Under the pieces are notes generated by a model. It ran no database searches and had not been told where the DNA came from. It saw nothing but the letters and a program-made list of their open reading frames with translations. Positions 1 through 8,376 of a DNA stretch of 64,000 bases are shown here, piece by piece. The translations under genes and the position numbers were made by a program. The stretch is from NCBI RefSeq assembly GCF_001955655.1, contig NZ_MSPW01000005.1, forward strand, positions 186,001 through 250,000, given 5' to 3'. How positions within the stretch are numbered: position 1 is the first letter of the stretch; every line of letters starts with the position of its first letter. Source of the DNA: Viridibacillus arenosi (lineage in GTDB: Bacteria > Bacillota > Bacilli > Bacillales_A > Planococcaceae).

Positions 1-109
1 CTTCAATTCCTTCAGCTGTCGATACATAATCCCACACCTTCTGAATAGGGGCATTTACGAGCACTGTTTGTTTTATATCTTGTAATTTCTCTTGACTATT
101 GTTTGTCAT
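1..109 (-). CDS. SRPBCC/AHSA1-family protein, N-terminal part only
   Basis: The minus strand opens with ATG at 109 behind a GGAGA ribosome site and runs off the left edge after 36 codons. The peptide contains QTVLVNAPIQKVWDYVSTAEG, the beta strand and first helix that begin AHSA1/START-type ligand-binding proteins (a pattern of VxAPxxKVWxxxT). In Bacilli such genes usually sit with an ArsR-type repressor, which would lie outside the window. Function beyond a small hydrophobic-ligand binding fold cannot be given. The assignment depends on a short fragment. Confidence 0.6.
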   Translation of the reverse strand, partial: MTNNSQEKLQDIKQTVLVNAPIQKVWDYVSTAEGIE

Positions 110-140
110 TAATATTCTCCTTTTCCGACTAAAATTATAT

Positions 141-184
141 AACCATTTGGTTTCGTATCATGATTATATAAAACCATTTGGTTT
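141..184. promoter_or_regulatory. Twin inverted-repeat operator upstream of the SRPBCC gene
   Basis: The motif AACCATTTGGTT (AACC, four bases, GGTT) occurs at 141-152 and again at 172-183, 31 bases apart, about three helical turns, so both copies face the same side of the DNA. It lies just upstream of the minus-strand SRPBCC start. This is the layout expected for a dimeric repressor. By analogy with other AHSA1 operons an ArsR-type protein is the likely binder, which is an inference. Confidence 0.5.
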
Positions 185-289
185 CATGTCAATAAAATAG
201 ATAACCTAATCTTGTGATTTCAATTATTTACCGAAGTACTATATGATTATTAGTCAAAGGGACTGTTATTAATTAGGGGGGCTAAATAG

Positions 290-970
290 ATGACCAACAT
301 TTTAATTGTGGATGATGATGTTAATATTCTAAATTTGGTAGAGGTACATTTACGAGATGCTGGATACCATGTATTTAAGGCAAATGATGGTATAGAAGCA
401 TTGCGCATTCTTAAAGGTACGCTCTGTGATTTAGCAGTTATTGATGTGATGATGCCATATATGGATGGCTATTCTTTAACAAAAGAAATACGTCAGCAGT
501 ACGATATTCCTGTTATCTTACTAACTGCAAAAAACCAAATTACCGATAAGGAAAAAGGCTATGATTCTGGCACTGATGATTATCTTGTAAAGCCATTTGA
601 ACCACAAGAATTACTATTTCGTATTAAAGCATTATTACGTCGTTATGATAAACAAGTTGATGATTCTGTCGTTCGTCTAGGTGATATCTCAATAAATAAA
701 GCAAATTATGAAGTACAAATTGGCACTCGTACAATATTTTTGCCATTAAAGGAATTTGAATTAATGTATTTTTTAATGTCTCACCCTAAACAAGTATTTT
801 CTAGAGAGCATTTAATTGAACAAGTTTGGGGATTAGACTTTGCAGGTGATGATCGTACGGTAGATGTTCATATTAAACGGCTGCGTGAGCGCTTTTCAGA
901 CTTAACAGATACCATTCATATTAAAACTGTACGGGGAATCGGTTACTTATTGGAGGACAAAAGTATATGA
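290..970 (+). CDS. hssR: Haem-sensing response regulator HssR
   Basis: OmpR/PhoB-family response regulator of 226 residues: receiver domain at about 1-118 with acidic pocket DDD 8-10, phosphoacceptor Asp52 (VIDVMMP) and Lys in VKPFE, then a winged-helix DNA-binding domain at about 128-222 (DDRTVDVHIKRLRERF). It reads closely like Staphylococcus aureus HssR, including the position of Asp52. The stop overlaps the start of the kinase gene by four bases (ATGA at 967), so the two are translationally coupled. The known role is to activate hrtBA when haem accumulates; the target genes lie directly downstream. A GGGGGG-rich ribosome site precedes the ATG. Confidence 0.85.
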   Translation: MTNILIVDDDVNILNLVEVHLRDAGYHVFKANDGIEALRILKGTLCDLAVIDVMMPYMDGYSLTKEIRQQYDIPVILLTAKNQITDKEKGYDSGTDDYLVKPFEPQELLFRIKALLRRYDKQVDDSVVRLGDISINKANYEVQIGTRTIFLPLKEFELMYFLMSHPKQVFSREHLIEQVWGLDFAGDDRTVDVHIKRLRERFSDLTDTIHIKTVRGIGYLLEDKSI

Positions 971-2346
971 GATCCCTCTACTTTAAATTCATTATAGTGA
1001 CGATTGGCATTATGCTCCTAAGTGGCGTGCTATCATTCTTTATATCCAATACGTATTATCAACAAAAGCTAAAACCATTTAACGATGCAAAGAATACACA
1101 AATTGCTTTAGACATTGCTGAATTTGCCGAAAAACACCCTACCACTGACTTGAAGGACTATCTCGAAACTCTGTCATACATCGGTTATCAACTGTACTTG
1201 GTTGATACATCTAGGGAAGGTACTTATTTTGGTGCAGAATTTCGTGTAAAGGAACTGCCAAATTCTACAATCGATCAAGTATTAAATAATGAGATTTACC
1301 ACGGCCTTCTTCATTTCCCACAAGAAACATTTGTCACTGGTTTTTTTGCAAATGAGTTGAGAAATACGATTGGAGTTCCGTTAACACATGATAACAAACA
1401 ATATGCACTCTTCCTTAGACCAGACATAAAGTTACTTTTCAATGAGATGCATATTTTATTTGGTTGGCTATTTGCATTAACAATAATACTAAGTATTTTA
1501 ATGGTAATCATTAGTACAAAATATTTAGTAAAACCTATTACTAAATTAACAAAAGCGACGAACTCGTTGGCCGAAGGAAATTTTAACGTCGAGCTCGATA
1601 TAAACCGTAGTGATGAATTAGGAAAGCTAGCAAATAGCTTCTCTCATATGGCAAACCAATTAGAACAATTTGATGATATTCGAAAAGAATTCATCTCAAA
1701 TATTTCCCATGATATTCAGTCTCCACTTTCGAATATTAAAGGTTATACAAACTTATTAGGAAAAGATGATTTACCCTCTGAAGATAAAGAAAAATATATT
1801 GCAGTTATAAATGGGGAAATTGAAAGACTCTCTACTCTAACCAAGCAATTACTTCTCCTCTCATCTTTAGATCAGAATGAGGATATTATGAAGAAAAAAT
1901 CATTCAATATAGCAGAGCAAATTAAAGAACTTGTCCGCCAATATCAATGGGCAATTGGAGAAAAGGGAATTATGCTCAGCTATTCTCTACCTGACTTCGA
2001 AATAGTAGGTGACCCTTTACTACTTAACACCGTATGGGACAACCTCTTAACGAATGCGATAAAGTACAATAAAGAAAATGGAAGCATTGATATAGCAATA
2101 GCCAAAAAAGATTCATCCATTATTGTCACTTTCCAAGATAAAGGGATAGGTTTATCTGAGAATGAAATTGATAGGATATTCGATCGGTTCTACCGTGTAG
2201 ATACTTCAAGAACCCATTCTGTTGAAGGCTCTGGACTTGGTTTATCCATCGTTTCATCTATCGTTAAATTGCATAATGGGAAAATAGATGTTATAAGTGA
2301 AGAAAATGAAGGTACGATCTTTTCTGTGACATTACCCATTCAATAA
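967..2346 (+). CDS. hssS: Haem-sensing histidine kinase HssS
   Basis: Membrane sensor kinase of 459 residues. Transmembrane helices at about 8-28 and 162-184 flank an extracytoplasmic domain of about 130 residues, followed by HAMP (185-237), the H box NISHDIQSPL with His248, an N box (DNLLTNAIKYN) and G boxes (DKGIGL, GSGLGL). Length, the position of the phospho-histidine and ectodomain stretches such as FVTGFF, NTIG and RPDI match S. aureus HssS, which senses membrane haem stress and phosphorylates HssR. It is cotranscribed with hssR through a four-base overlap and followed by a terminator, so the kinase pair is a unit separate from the transporter. Confidence 0.85.
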   Translation: MRSLYFKFIIVTIGIMLLSGVLSFFISNTYYQQKLKPFNDAKNTQIALDIAEFAEKHPTTDLKDYLETLSYIGYQLYLVDTSREGTYFGAEFRVKELPNSTIDQVLNNEIYHGLLHFPQETFVTGFFANELRNTIGVPLTHDNKQYALFLRPDIKLLFNEMHILFGWLFALTIILSILMVIISTKYLVKPITKLTKATNSLAEGNFNVELDINRSDELGKLANSFSHMANQLEQFDDIRKEFISNISHDIQSPLSNIKGYTNLLGKDDLPSEDKEKYIAVINGEIERLSTLTKQLLLLSSLDQNEDIMKKKSFNIAEQIKELVRQYQWAIGEKGIMLSYSLPDFEIVGDPLLLNTVWDNLLTNAIKYNKENGSIDIAIAKKDSSIIVTFQDKGIGLSENEIDRIFDRFYRVDTSRTHSVEGSGLGLSIVSSIVKLHNGKIDVISEENEGTIFSVTLPIQ

Positions 2347-2352
2347 TATTGT

Positions 2353-2400
2353 CAGTTATTATCTTGTGGACTTCTCCATAAATAATAACTGGCTTTTTTT
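2353..2400 (+). terminator. Rho-independent terminator after hssRS
   Basis: Ten-base stem CAGTTATTAT (2353-2362) pairs with ATAATAACTG (2382-2391) and is followed by GCTTTTTTT. It separates hssRS from hrtBA. Confidence 0.75.
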
Positions 2401-2410
2401 GTAATTTCTT

Positions 2411-2430
2411 ATTCATCTTCCGTTCATATT
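2411..2430 (+). promoter_or_regulatory. HssR-like direct repeat in the hrtBA promoter
   Basis: Two nine-base half sites, ATTCATCTT (2411-2419) and GTTCATATT (2422-2430), are separated by two bases. The second half and the two-base spacing correspond to the direct repeat I recall as the S. aureus HssR site in front of hrtAB. It lies 49 bases upstream of the hrtB start and just after the hssRS terminator, where an activator site should be. Binding is inferred. Confidence 0.6.
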
Positions 2431-2478
2431 CAAGATGTACATTATGGATGTAACCAAGAACAGGAGGATGAAGTAGAT

Positions 2479-3570
2479 ATGTTTTCTCTTTCATTAAAAG
2501 AAATTCGGTTTTTCAAACTTAGATATTTATTGATCGGTTTTATCATGTTTTTCGTTGCAGCGTTGGTGTTTATCATTAGTGGATTGGCAAACGGTTTGTC
2601 ATCAGATAACGCATCTTCTATTCAGAACATGAATGCACATGCATTTTACTTAGACAAAGATGCAGACAATCGCCTCGATCGCTCTCGCTTTGATGAAAAA
2701 GTGTTATCGGATATAAAAGACAATAAAAATCTGCAAACAGTCGGTCTACAAATGCTTTCTTTAAAGGAAGTAAACTCAGATAAAAAAGTCGACGTAAGCA
2801 TGATGGGGATTGACCCAAATAGCTTCCTAATGCCTAAAGTAACTGAAGGCTCAACTATTAAATCTTCTAAAGGACCAACAATTGTTGCCGATGACTCATT
2901 AAAAAAACAAGGAATTGAAATCGGCGATAAGTTATACGAAGAAAACTCAGATATTACTTATACAGTAGTTGGTTTTACTGAGAAACAAACGTTCAGTCAT
3001 ACACCAGTAGCTTTTGTAAACAAAGAAAGCTGGGAAAACCTTTTTGCTTCAACACAAAAAGTATCTTATAACGCGATTGTTATAAAGGATGCTAATAAAG
3101 AATTACAAGAAGATGTTTCATCTACTATAAAAGATGGGGTTTGGGTAGAAAAAGGTGATGTTATTAAAGGCATACCTGGTTACGATGCTGAACAAAAATC
3201 ATTATTCATGATGTTGGCATTTCTAATCGTAATAGCAGTATTCGTTTTAACAGCATTCTTCTATATTATGACGATTCAAAAAGTTAACCAATTTGGTGTT
3301 TTAAAAGCAATTGGTGCAAAAAACAATTTCCTCATTGGTTCTACAATTATCCAAGTAATTATCCTATCCATTGTAAGTATTGGTGCAGCAATCGGTTTTG
3401 CAGCAATCTTGCAAGCGATTATGCCAAAGGGTATTCCATTCGTCTTTGACTTTGGTTTAATTCTTATATACTCTGGTGTATTATTTATCGTATCGATTTT
3501 CGGTGCGCTACTTTCAAGTGCTAGCATTGTAAAAGCGGATCCGTTACAAGCTATGGGGAGGGCAGAATAA
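2479..3570 (+). CDS. hrtB: Haem efflux ABC permease HrtB (FtsX/MacB type)
   Basis: Permease of 363 residues with the MacB/FtsX layout: one N-terminal helix (about 14-36), an extracytoplasmic region of roughly 200 residues, then three helices near 236-262, 285-310 and 322-345. The N-terminus LKEIRFFKLRYLLIG, the stretch SAFF/TAFFYIMTIQKVNQFGVLKAIG and the end ADPLQAMGRAE match S. aureus HrtB. It works with HrtA to remove haem from the membrane. AGGAGG lies eight bases before the ATG. The last base is shared with the start of hrtA, so the pair is coupled. Order is hrtB then hrtA, downstream of hssRS on the same strand. Confidence 0.82.
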   Translation: MFSLSLKEIRFFKLRYLLIGFIMFFVAALVFIISGLANGLSSDNASSIQNMNAHAFYLDKDADNRLDRSRFDEKVLSDIKDNKNLQTVGLQMLSLKEVNSDKKVDVSMMGIDPNSFLMPKVTEGSTIKSSKGPTIVADDSLKKQGIEIGDKLYEENSDITYTVVGFTEKQTFSHTPVAFVNKESWENLFASTQKVSYNAIVIKDANKELQEDVSSTIKDGVWVEKGDVIKGIPGYDAEQKSLFMMLAFLIVIAVFVLTAFFYIMTIQKVNQFGVLKAIGAKNNFLIGSTIIQVIILSIVSIGAAIGFAAILQAIMPKGIPFVFDFGLILIYSGVLFIVSIFGALLSSASIVKADPLQAMGRAE

Positions 3571-4256
3571 TGACTAACATTCCATTAGAACTAAAAAATG
3601 TTCGTAAAGTATTTCAGGACGGTGAACAGGAAGTTGAGATTTTACACGACCTTAATTTCCAAGCAATTAAAGGTGAACTCATTGCTATACTCGGCCCATC
3701 AGGTTCAGGTAAAAGTACAGTTCTATCTATAGCAGGCGCACTTTTGAGCCCAGATGGCGGTGAAATGATTGTTAACGGTGAAAACATAGCAAACTATAAT
3801 GACAAACAAAAAGCAGAAGTACGCTTACGTTCAATCGGCTATATATTCCAAGCTTCTAATCTAGTTCCTTATTTAAAAGTAAAAGATCAGCTTAAATTAG
3901 TAGCGGATCTTGCAGACTCTTGGAATAAGGAAGCACAACAAAGAGCAGATGAATTATTAGAATCAGTGGGTCTTGCTCACCGCGCAAATCACTTTGTACA
4001 GCATCTATCTGGTGGTGAAAAACAACGTGTGGCGATTGCACGTTCATTAATGAACAACCCTGATATTATTCTTGCCGATGAACCAACTGCTAGCCTTGAT
4101 TCTGAGCGTAGTAGCGAAATCGTTGCACTCATCGCAAAAGAAGTAAAGGAAAAAAATAAAGCAGCTGTGATGGTAACACACGATGAAAGCATCTTATCTT
4201 ATTGCGATAAAATTTATGAAATGAAAAATGGACAGTTAGCATTAAGAACAACTTAA
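3570..4256 (+). CDS. hrtA: Haem efflux ABC ATPase HrtA
   Basis: ABC ATPase of 228 residues of the MacB/LolD class. Walker A is GPSGSGKST (about 42-50), the signature is LSGGEKQRVAIARSL, Walker B is IILADEPTASLD and the switch histidine is in VTHDE. It directly follows and overlaps hrtB, and the pair sits behind hssRS, which identifies it as the ATPase of the haem-stress exporter rather than a lipoprotein or bacitracin exporter. A strong terminator follows five bases after the stop. The ATPase alone would only give a class assignment; the name rests on the locus. Confidence 0.82.
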   Translation: MTNIPLELKNVRKVFQDGEQEVEILHDLNFQAIKGELIAILGPSGSGKSTVLSIAGALLSPDGGEMIVNGENIANYNDKQKAEVRLRSIGYIFQASNLVPYLKVKDQLKLVADLADSWNKEAQQRADELLESVGLAHRANHFVQHLSGGEKQRVAIARSLMNNPDIILADEPTASLDSERSSEIVALIAKEVKEKNKAAVMVTHDESILSYCDKIYEMKNGQLALRTT

Positions 4257-4260
4257 ATAA

Positions 4261-4291
4261 GGAGACACGGTTCATTACCGTGTCTCCTTTT
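4261..4291. terminator. Terminator after hrtA, possibly bidirectional
   Basis: A perfect ten-base stem GGAGACACGG / CCGTGTCTCC (4261-4270, 4278-4287) with a seven-base loop is followed by TTTT. The convergent gene at 4307 may use the other side, where the tail is less T-rich. Confidence 0.8.
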
Positions 4292-4306
4292 CAATTGACT
4301 GTCATT

Positions 4307-4960
4307 CTACTTTTTTATAAATTTACTTTTTAATATATAAACTTCTTTATTAGCTGATAGCTCTTTGATCAATTTTTGGGGATTCTCGCTAAGTTCCTCA
4401 TAATTGTGAGGTTCTGTTTCATTAGAATATCCATGAATCATATAACCTAAAATCATTTCAGACTCAATATTTTTCTCACCTGCAATTGTACTTTTCCATA
4501 CCGTAAAAGTAGAATCTGATGACATTTTTGGAAGCTGTGTTCTTATACTACTTGAGTTACTCCCATTACCAGAGGTTACACTCAAACTTAATATATTGTC
4601 AGCATTGGATTCAGCTTTTTTAATTGTATTCATAATGATGGTACCACTACCTTTTACTTCATAGTTAAGGAGTAAAACTTCTAAATCTGCTAAATTCCCC
4701 TTTTCATATGCCTCAACCCATAATCTTAAATGATTGTACGATTTGTCTATTTGGTATTCATAAATGAGATATTGTTCCGTAGTTCTATCTAATATAGTTT
4801 CCTCTCTTTTAGTTAGTTTAGGATATATCATCATATTTTTTTTTGTAAACATAACTTGCTGTTCAATCGGTTTATCGATAACTTTTTCTGCAATACTACA
4901 AGCACAAAGTAATAAAACACAGCCTATTATTAATGCTGCTCCTCTTTTTAATGCGCTCAT
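4307..4960 (-). CDS. Putative lipoprotein of unknown function
   Basis: A 217-residue protein with a short positive N-terminus, a hydrophobic core and a lipobox-like LCAC with the candidate lipidated Cys at 21, indicating export and membrane anchoring. The mature part has no cysteine and no motif I recognise. It is mixed alpha/beta in appearance, with a Ser/Asn-rich stretch near 130-140 (SGNGSNSSS). A GGGGGA ribosome site precedes the ATG. It stands alone between convergent hrtA and the next lipoprotein gene, with about 290 bases upstream in which I see only AT-rich sequence. Function unknown. Confidence 0.55.
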   Translation of the reverse strand: MSALKRGAALIIGCVLLLCACSIAEKVIDKPIEQQVMFTKKNMMIYPKLTKREETILDRTTEQYLIYEYQIDKSYNHLRLWVEAYEKGNLADLEVLLLNYEVKGSGTIIMNTIKKAESNADNILSLSVTSGNGSNSSSIRTQLPKMSSDSTFTVWKSTIAGEKNIESEMILGYMIHGYSNETEPHNYEELSENPQKLIKELSANKEVYILKSKFIKK

Positions 4961-5211
4961 ACATCCCCCATCCTTCTAAAAGATGCATATTTAGCATCTT
5001 AACCCCAAAATAGCGATTCAAATTTTATAAAAAATCTCAACTTCTATAATATTTTCTGCAGAATCATTTAGATTCTAATACTCTATATAAAAATTTCTCC
5101 TTTATTTTGAGCTTAACTGTAACAATCTATAGAGGCGTAAAAAATTGATACATTTTATAGTTTTCACTTCCTCTACTTTGTAAGTCCTATAATTATTATT
5201 CTACCTAAACA

Positions 5212-5244
5212 AAAAATACCCTTTAGATTTAGAAATCTAAAGGG
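5212..5244 (-). terminator. Terminator after the ydhK-like gene
   Basis: The inverted repeat CCCTTTAGATTT / AAATCTAAAGGG (5219-5244) is followed on the minus strand by TATTTTTTG. It lies seven bases past the stop of the ydhK-like gene. Confidence 0.75.
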
Positions 5245-5250
5245 CAAATA

Positions 5251-5802
5251 TTATTCAGCTTTTATTTCATTCTCTGTTAACCATTTATGGTTTTCCACTG
5301 CTTTACCACCCGTAGTTGGTTTGTAGTTAACCATATATACTGTTGTTGGCTCCGCGGAGTCGATTTTGGCATTAGCACCATACATGCCTTCCATATGTGA
5401 AGCCATTACCTTAACTTCTTTACCAGGTTTGAGTAATTTATCACCCGCATCAACAAGTTCTTGTTGAATAACCCACTTATGGTTCTTCACTTTTTCCTCA
5501 CCATTTGTAGGTGTATATGAAATAGCATATGCATTTGTATCAAAAGCTCCTACTATTATGGCTTCTGCACCCTTCATACCATCCATATGACTTGTTTCGA
5601 TAATCACTTTACTTCCAACTTTATATTTTGGATTTTCTTCTTCTTTTAAATCAGCTGGTATTTCTGCTGATACAGAATGATCCATACTCATATCTTCATC
5701 ATTTACCTTCGTATTTGTTTTTTCATTATTACCAGTACACGCAGCTAATGTTAATGCAAAAACTAGTAATAGTATTCCTATTATACTTTTTTTACTTTTC
5801 AT
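5251..5802 (-). CDS. ydhK: YdhK-family lipoprotein (two DUF1541 domains)
   Basis: Lipoprotein of 183 residues. The start at 5802 is chosen because CCTCCT (AGGAGG on the coding strand, 5816-5821) lies ten bases upstream and the next residues form a clean signal peptide, with lipobox LTLAAC giving Cys22; an upstream ATG would add 17 residues before it. Two tandem DUF1541 copies follow, each with a HM(D/E)GM core (SHMDGMKGA, SHMEGMYGA) and an ending NHKW. The Met/His content suggests metal binding at the cell surface, but no function has been shown to my knowledge. Monocistronic, with its own terminator. Confidence 0.8.
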   Translation of the reverse strand: MKSKKSIIGILLLVFALTLAACTGNNEKTNTKVNDEDMSMDHSVSAEIPADLKEEENPKYKVGSKVIIETSHMDGMKGAEAIIVGAFDTNAYAISYTPTNGEEKVKNHKWVIQQELVDAGDKLLKPGKEVKVMASHMEGMYGANAKIDSAEPTTVYMVNYKPTTGGKAVENHKWLTENEIKAE

Positions 5803-5973
5803 TATTACTCTGCATCCTCCTAGTCGAAAATTAGTATTATATATTTTTCCCAACTAGTATGTACCATTCCCTATATAGCAAAATCCAAACTTTCTAACAC
5901 AATTTATAAAAGCTTAAAATCATTGTCTAGTTCGAACTCCCTTAAGCTATCATAGTTAAATAATCCTTCCTAT

Positions 5974-6813
5974 TTAACCTAATTTAAAATGTTTAGCGAT
6001 TTGCATGTATACAACACCTTCTAATTTTGGCATACGCTTATTAATTTTCAATGCAAAATATAATGTTTTCATAAAATGGAGTGTACAAGTTCTCGCTTTA
6101 AAATATGATGGATCATATCCTATGCTATATAGATGATGATCTAACTTATCGAAAATTTGCTCAGTCCATTCAACGAGTACTTCTTCTGAAACACCCTTTT
6201 TCATCATTTCTTCTATCACTATCATTAAACGCTCTTCTTCATCATCTATATAAACTGCATTTTTCCATAGGCATGCTTTAATAGCTTGCAGTATTGGTGG
6301 TGCCATGCGTAGTTCAAAGGCTGGATGACGTACCGTTGCGGCAGCTAAGTCCGCACCATGCGCTATACTGTGTGCCCATCCCTTACCATCTATAAATCCC
6401 CGAACATCTCGCTCTTTTTGTAAATAATGACCGCTTTTTTCTAAATATGTAGTCAATGCCGCATTAGGTAAGAATCTCAACTCTGCATCTGTTGTTAAAA
6501 GACCTGTCAACAACAACGCTGAAAAAGAACGCGTTAATACTGTATCAGTCTGTTCATCACCGATTTGGGAAAATAAATATTTTTCCGATACAATTTCTTT
6601 ATACAAATATTGCATTTGCTCATGTGAAAGTAACTGCTCCCCAAGCATCTCTATAAATGTTCTATAAATCAGTTGATCACGTAATTCTGCATCGACAGCA
6701 CCTATTTCCTGCAGCATATTGAAAAGTAACTCGTCACCATTATTAGCAATCAAAGTTTTACGTTCTAATATAGACATCGATACCCAATCAATTAAAATCT
6801 GTTTTAAATCCAT
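5974..6813 (-). CDS. DUF2785-family protein
   Basis: All-helical protein of 279 residues with features of the DUF2785 family: the central DVRGFIDGKGWAHSIAHGADL stretch and downstream charged helices. No signal peptide or membrane segment is visible, so it should be cytoplasmic. The start at 6813 is preferred over the ATG four codons upstream because GGAGG lies between them, five bases before the chosen ATG. Family function is unknown. It stands alone, with a 137-base gap to the next gene upstream, and I see no regulatory site. Confidence 0.7.
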   Translation of the reverse strand: MDLKQILIDWVSMSILERKTLIANNGDELLFNMLQEIGAVDAELRDQLIYRTFIEMLGEQLLSHEQMQYLYKEIVSEKYLFSQIGDEQTDTVLTRSFSALLLTGLLTTDAELRFLPNAALTTYLEKSGHYLQKERDVRGFIDGKGWAHSIAHGADLAAATVRHPAFELRMAPPILQAIKACLWKNAVYIDDEEERLMIVIEEMMKKGVSEEVLVEWTEQIFDKLDHHLYSIGYDPSYFKARTCTLHFMKTLYFALKINKRMPKLEGVVYMQIAKHFKLG

Positions 6814-6890
6814 AACATCCTCCATTAATTACCTTCATTTGTCACTGTGTACATTATGCCATGAACATCGAAACAGCTGCATTAGAAATT

Positions 6891-6926
6891 AAAAAGCCAC
6901 CTACCATTCGAACATTGATAGGTGAC
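6891..6926 (-). terminator. Terminator after the zincin gene
   Basis: On the minus strand the arms GTCACCTATC and GGTAGGTGGC pair across a short loop and lead into TTTTTAATTTC. It lies 25 bases past the stop of the gene at 6951. Confidence 0.65.
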
Positions 6927-6950
6927 TTAGATATTCCTACGATTATCTCT

Positions 6951-7793
6951 TTATAATTCATATAACCATTTCTCAGCCATTTGTTTAAAATCATCTCTTC
7001 CCCAAGCAGCAATTGCTTCTATTTCTCCTAAAGTAGCTATCTGATATTGAAAGAAATCATCTGCTAAAAAGTACGCAAGGCGCGTGTGTTCGAATCGCTT
7101 TCCACCGTTAATAGAAAACCACTCGTAAAACAACTCTTTGAAGTTTAGTTGTTGATAATCTTCACGAAATGCGTTTTTAATGTCATTATAATCGTTCCGA
7201 GCAAACGATAACCACTCTGCTCCATCCACATCATAAGAAAAATACTGATGTGGCAATAGATTTGGTACAGCTCGGCGAGACAAATGCGTAGCGGCGCCTT
7301 CTTGGTTTAACCAAGTGATGGGGCTACCCCAATCGATAATTGTCCAATCGATTTTGTTCTTATCTGAAACAATATTGTGTGTAGCATGACCAAACTCGTG
7401 TGCCACAATATATTCTAGATGATTAATTTCCGGAGATAATTTCTCTAGCGCAAAACTGATGTCAGGAATAATTTCTCTATATGTATAAGCATTAGAACCA
7501 TAACCACCAATCAATAAATTTACATCCAATGGGTACTCAACGTCATATTTTTCTTTATAGCTTAATTCAACTCTTTCAATAATTGAAACGATTGTTTCTC
7601 TAACTAATCTAATACGTTCGAAATCATGTTCATATTTACTAATCGATTGTAAAAGCCTTTCTTCTGTATCTTTGCAGTGATACAAAAAATACTCTTGAAA
7701 TACTTTAGGATACTTGTCATAGTATCCTTTTAAAAAGCTAATCGTTGGCTTGTAATTTTCTAAAAAATATTCAGTCGTATCGATTATTTTCAT
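6951..7793 (-). CDS. Putative zinc metallopeptidase (HEFGH zincin)
   Basis: A 280-residue protein without signal peptide or membrane helix. The motif HEFGH at 132-136 sits in YIVAHEFGHATHN, a typical zinc-binding helix, and NQEGAATH supplies Glu165 as a possible third ligand 29 residues later, which fits the gluzincin layout; this resembles DUF2268-type predicted proteases. A Trp- and Tyr-rich C-terminal half could shape a substrate cleft. It lies 14 bases after the histidine phosphatase gene in the same direction, possibly one transcript with the resistance pair upstream. The substrate cannot be inferred. Confidence 0.6.
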   Translation of the reverse strand: MKIIDTTEYFLENYKPTISFLKGYYDKYPKVFQEYFLYHCKDTEERLLQSISKYEHDFERIRLVRETIVSIIERVELSYKEKYDVEYPLDVNLLIGGYGSNAYTYREIIPDISFALEKLSPEINHLEYIVAHEFGHATHNIVSDKNKIDWTIIDWGSPITWLNQEGAATHLSRRAVPNLLPHQYFSYDVDGAEWLSFARNDYNDIKNAFREDYQQLNFKELFYEWFSINGGKRFEHTRLAYFLADDFFQYQIATLGEIEAIAAWGRDDFKQMAEKWLYEL

Positions 7794-7807
7794 CTACTAA
7801 CCTCCTT

Positions 7808-8359
7808 CTAATAAATATGTTCTATCTTCATAAAATTCACACCATCAAATGACAACTTATAGATATCTGGCATTTGTAGCTCTTTCCAAAAAGCAAAATC
7901 ATATTTTACATCAAAGTAATTCATGATCAACACCATCAAATTCCCATGTGTTCCAATCACAATATTACGATTTTGATAAGTATGTAAGACGTCCATCAAA
8001 CCTTCTATACCTCTGGCTTGAGCTTTAAGATTGGATTCTCCATCATCAAATTCGAAATCTGGTTCTTGCCAAACTTTTGTTATTGCTGCAGTAAAGTCCT
8101 TTACTTCTCCATGAGCTAGCTTACGCTCTTGAAAAGTCTTATTTAGTTTAATTTCAGCTTTATTGTATTTTGCTAGAGGCTCAATTGTTTGAATCGCTCT
8201 TCTATATGGGCTAGATATGAATGTATCAATTCCCTCCAATTCAAGCTTTTCCAAAATACTCTTGGCATCTCTTAGCCCTTTTTCGGATAATGGTCGTGTT
8301 AATTCATCCGGTGTATACACTGAATGCGCATGCCTTACTAAGTAAACATTTGTTGTCAT
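7808..8359 (-). CDS. Histidine phosphatase superfamily protein
   Basis: A 183-residue single-domain member of the phosphoglycerate-mutase-like superfamily. The catalytic RH motif is at the N-terminus (VRHAHS, with His10 the expected phosphorylated residue), followed by PLSEKGLRDA, SSPYRRAIQT, the acidic stretch and the second catalytic histidine in GTHGN. Such small cytoplasmic members dephosphorylate sugar phosphates or related small molecules; the substrate is not predictable here. It lies 17 bases downstream of fosB and 14 upstream of the zincin, so cotranscription is likely. Confidence 0.8.
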   Translation of the reverse strand: MTTNVYLVRHAHSVYTPDELTRPLSEKGLRDAKSILEKLELEGIDTFISSPYRRAIQTIEPLAKYNKAEIKLNKTFQERKLAHGEVKDFTAAITKVWQEPDFEFDDGESNLKAQARGIEGLMDVLHTYQNRNIVIGTHGNLMVLIMNYFDVKYDFAFWKELQMPDIYKLSFDGVNFMKIEHIY

Positions 8360-8376
8360 CTCAGCATCTTCCCTTG

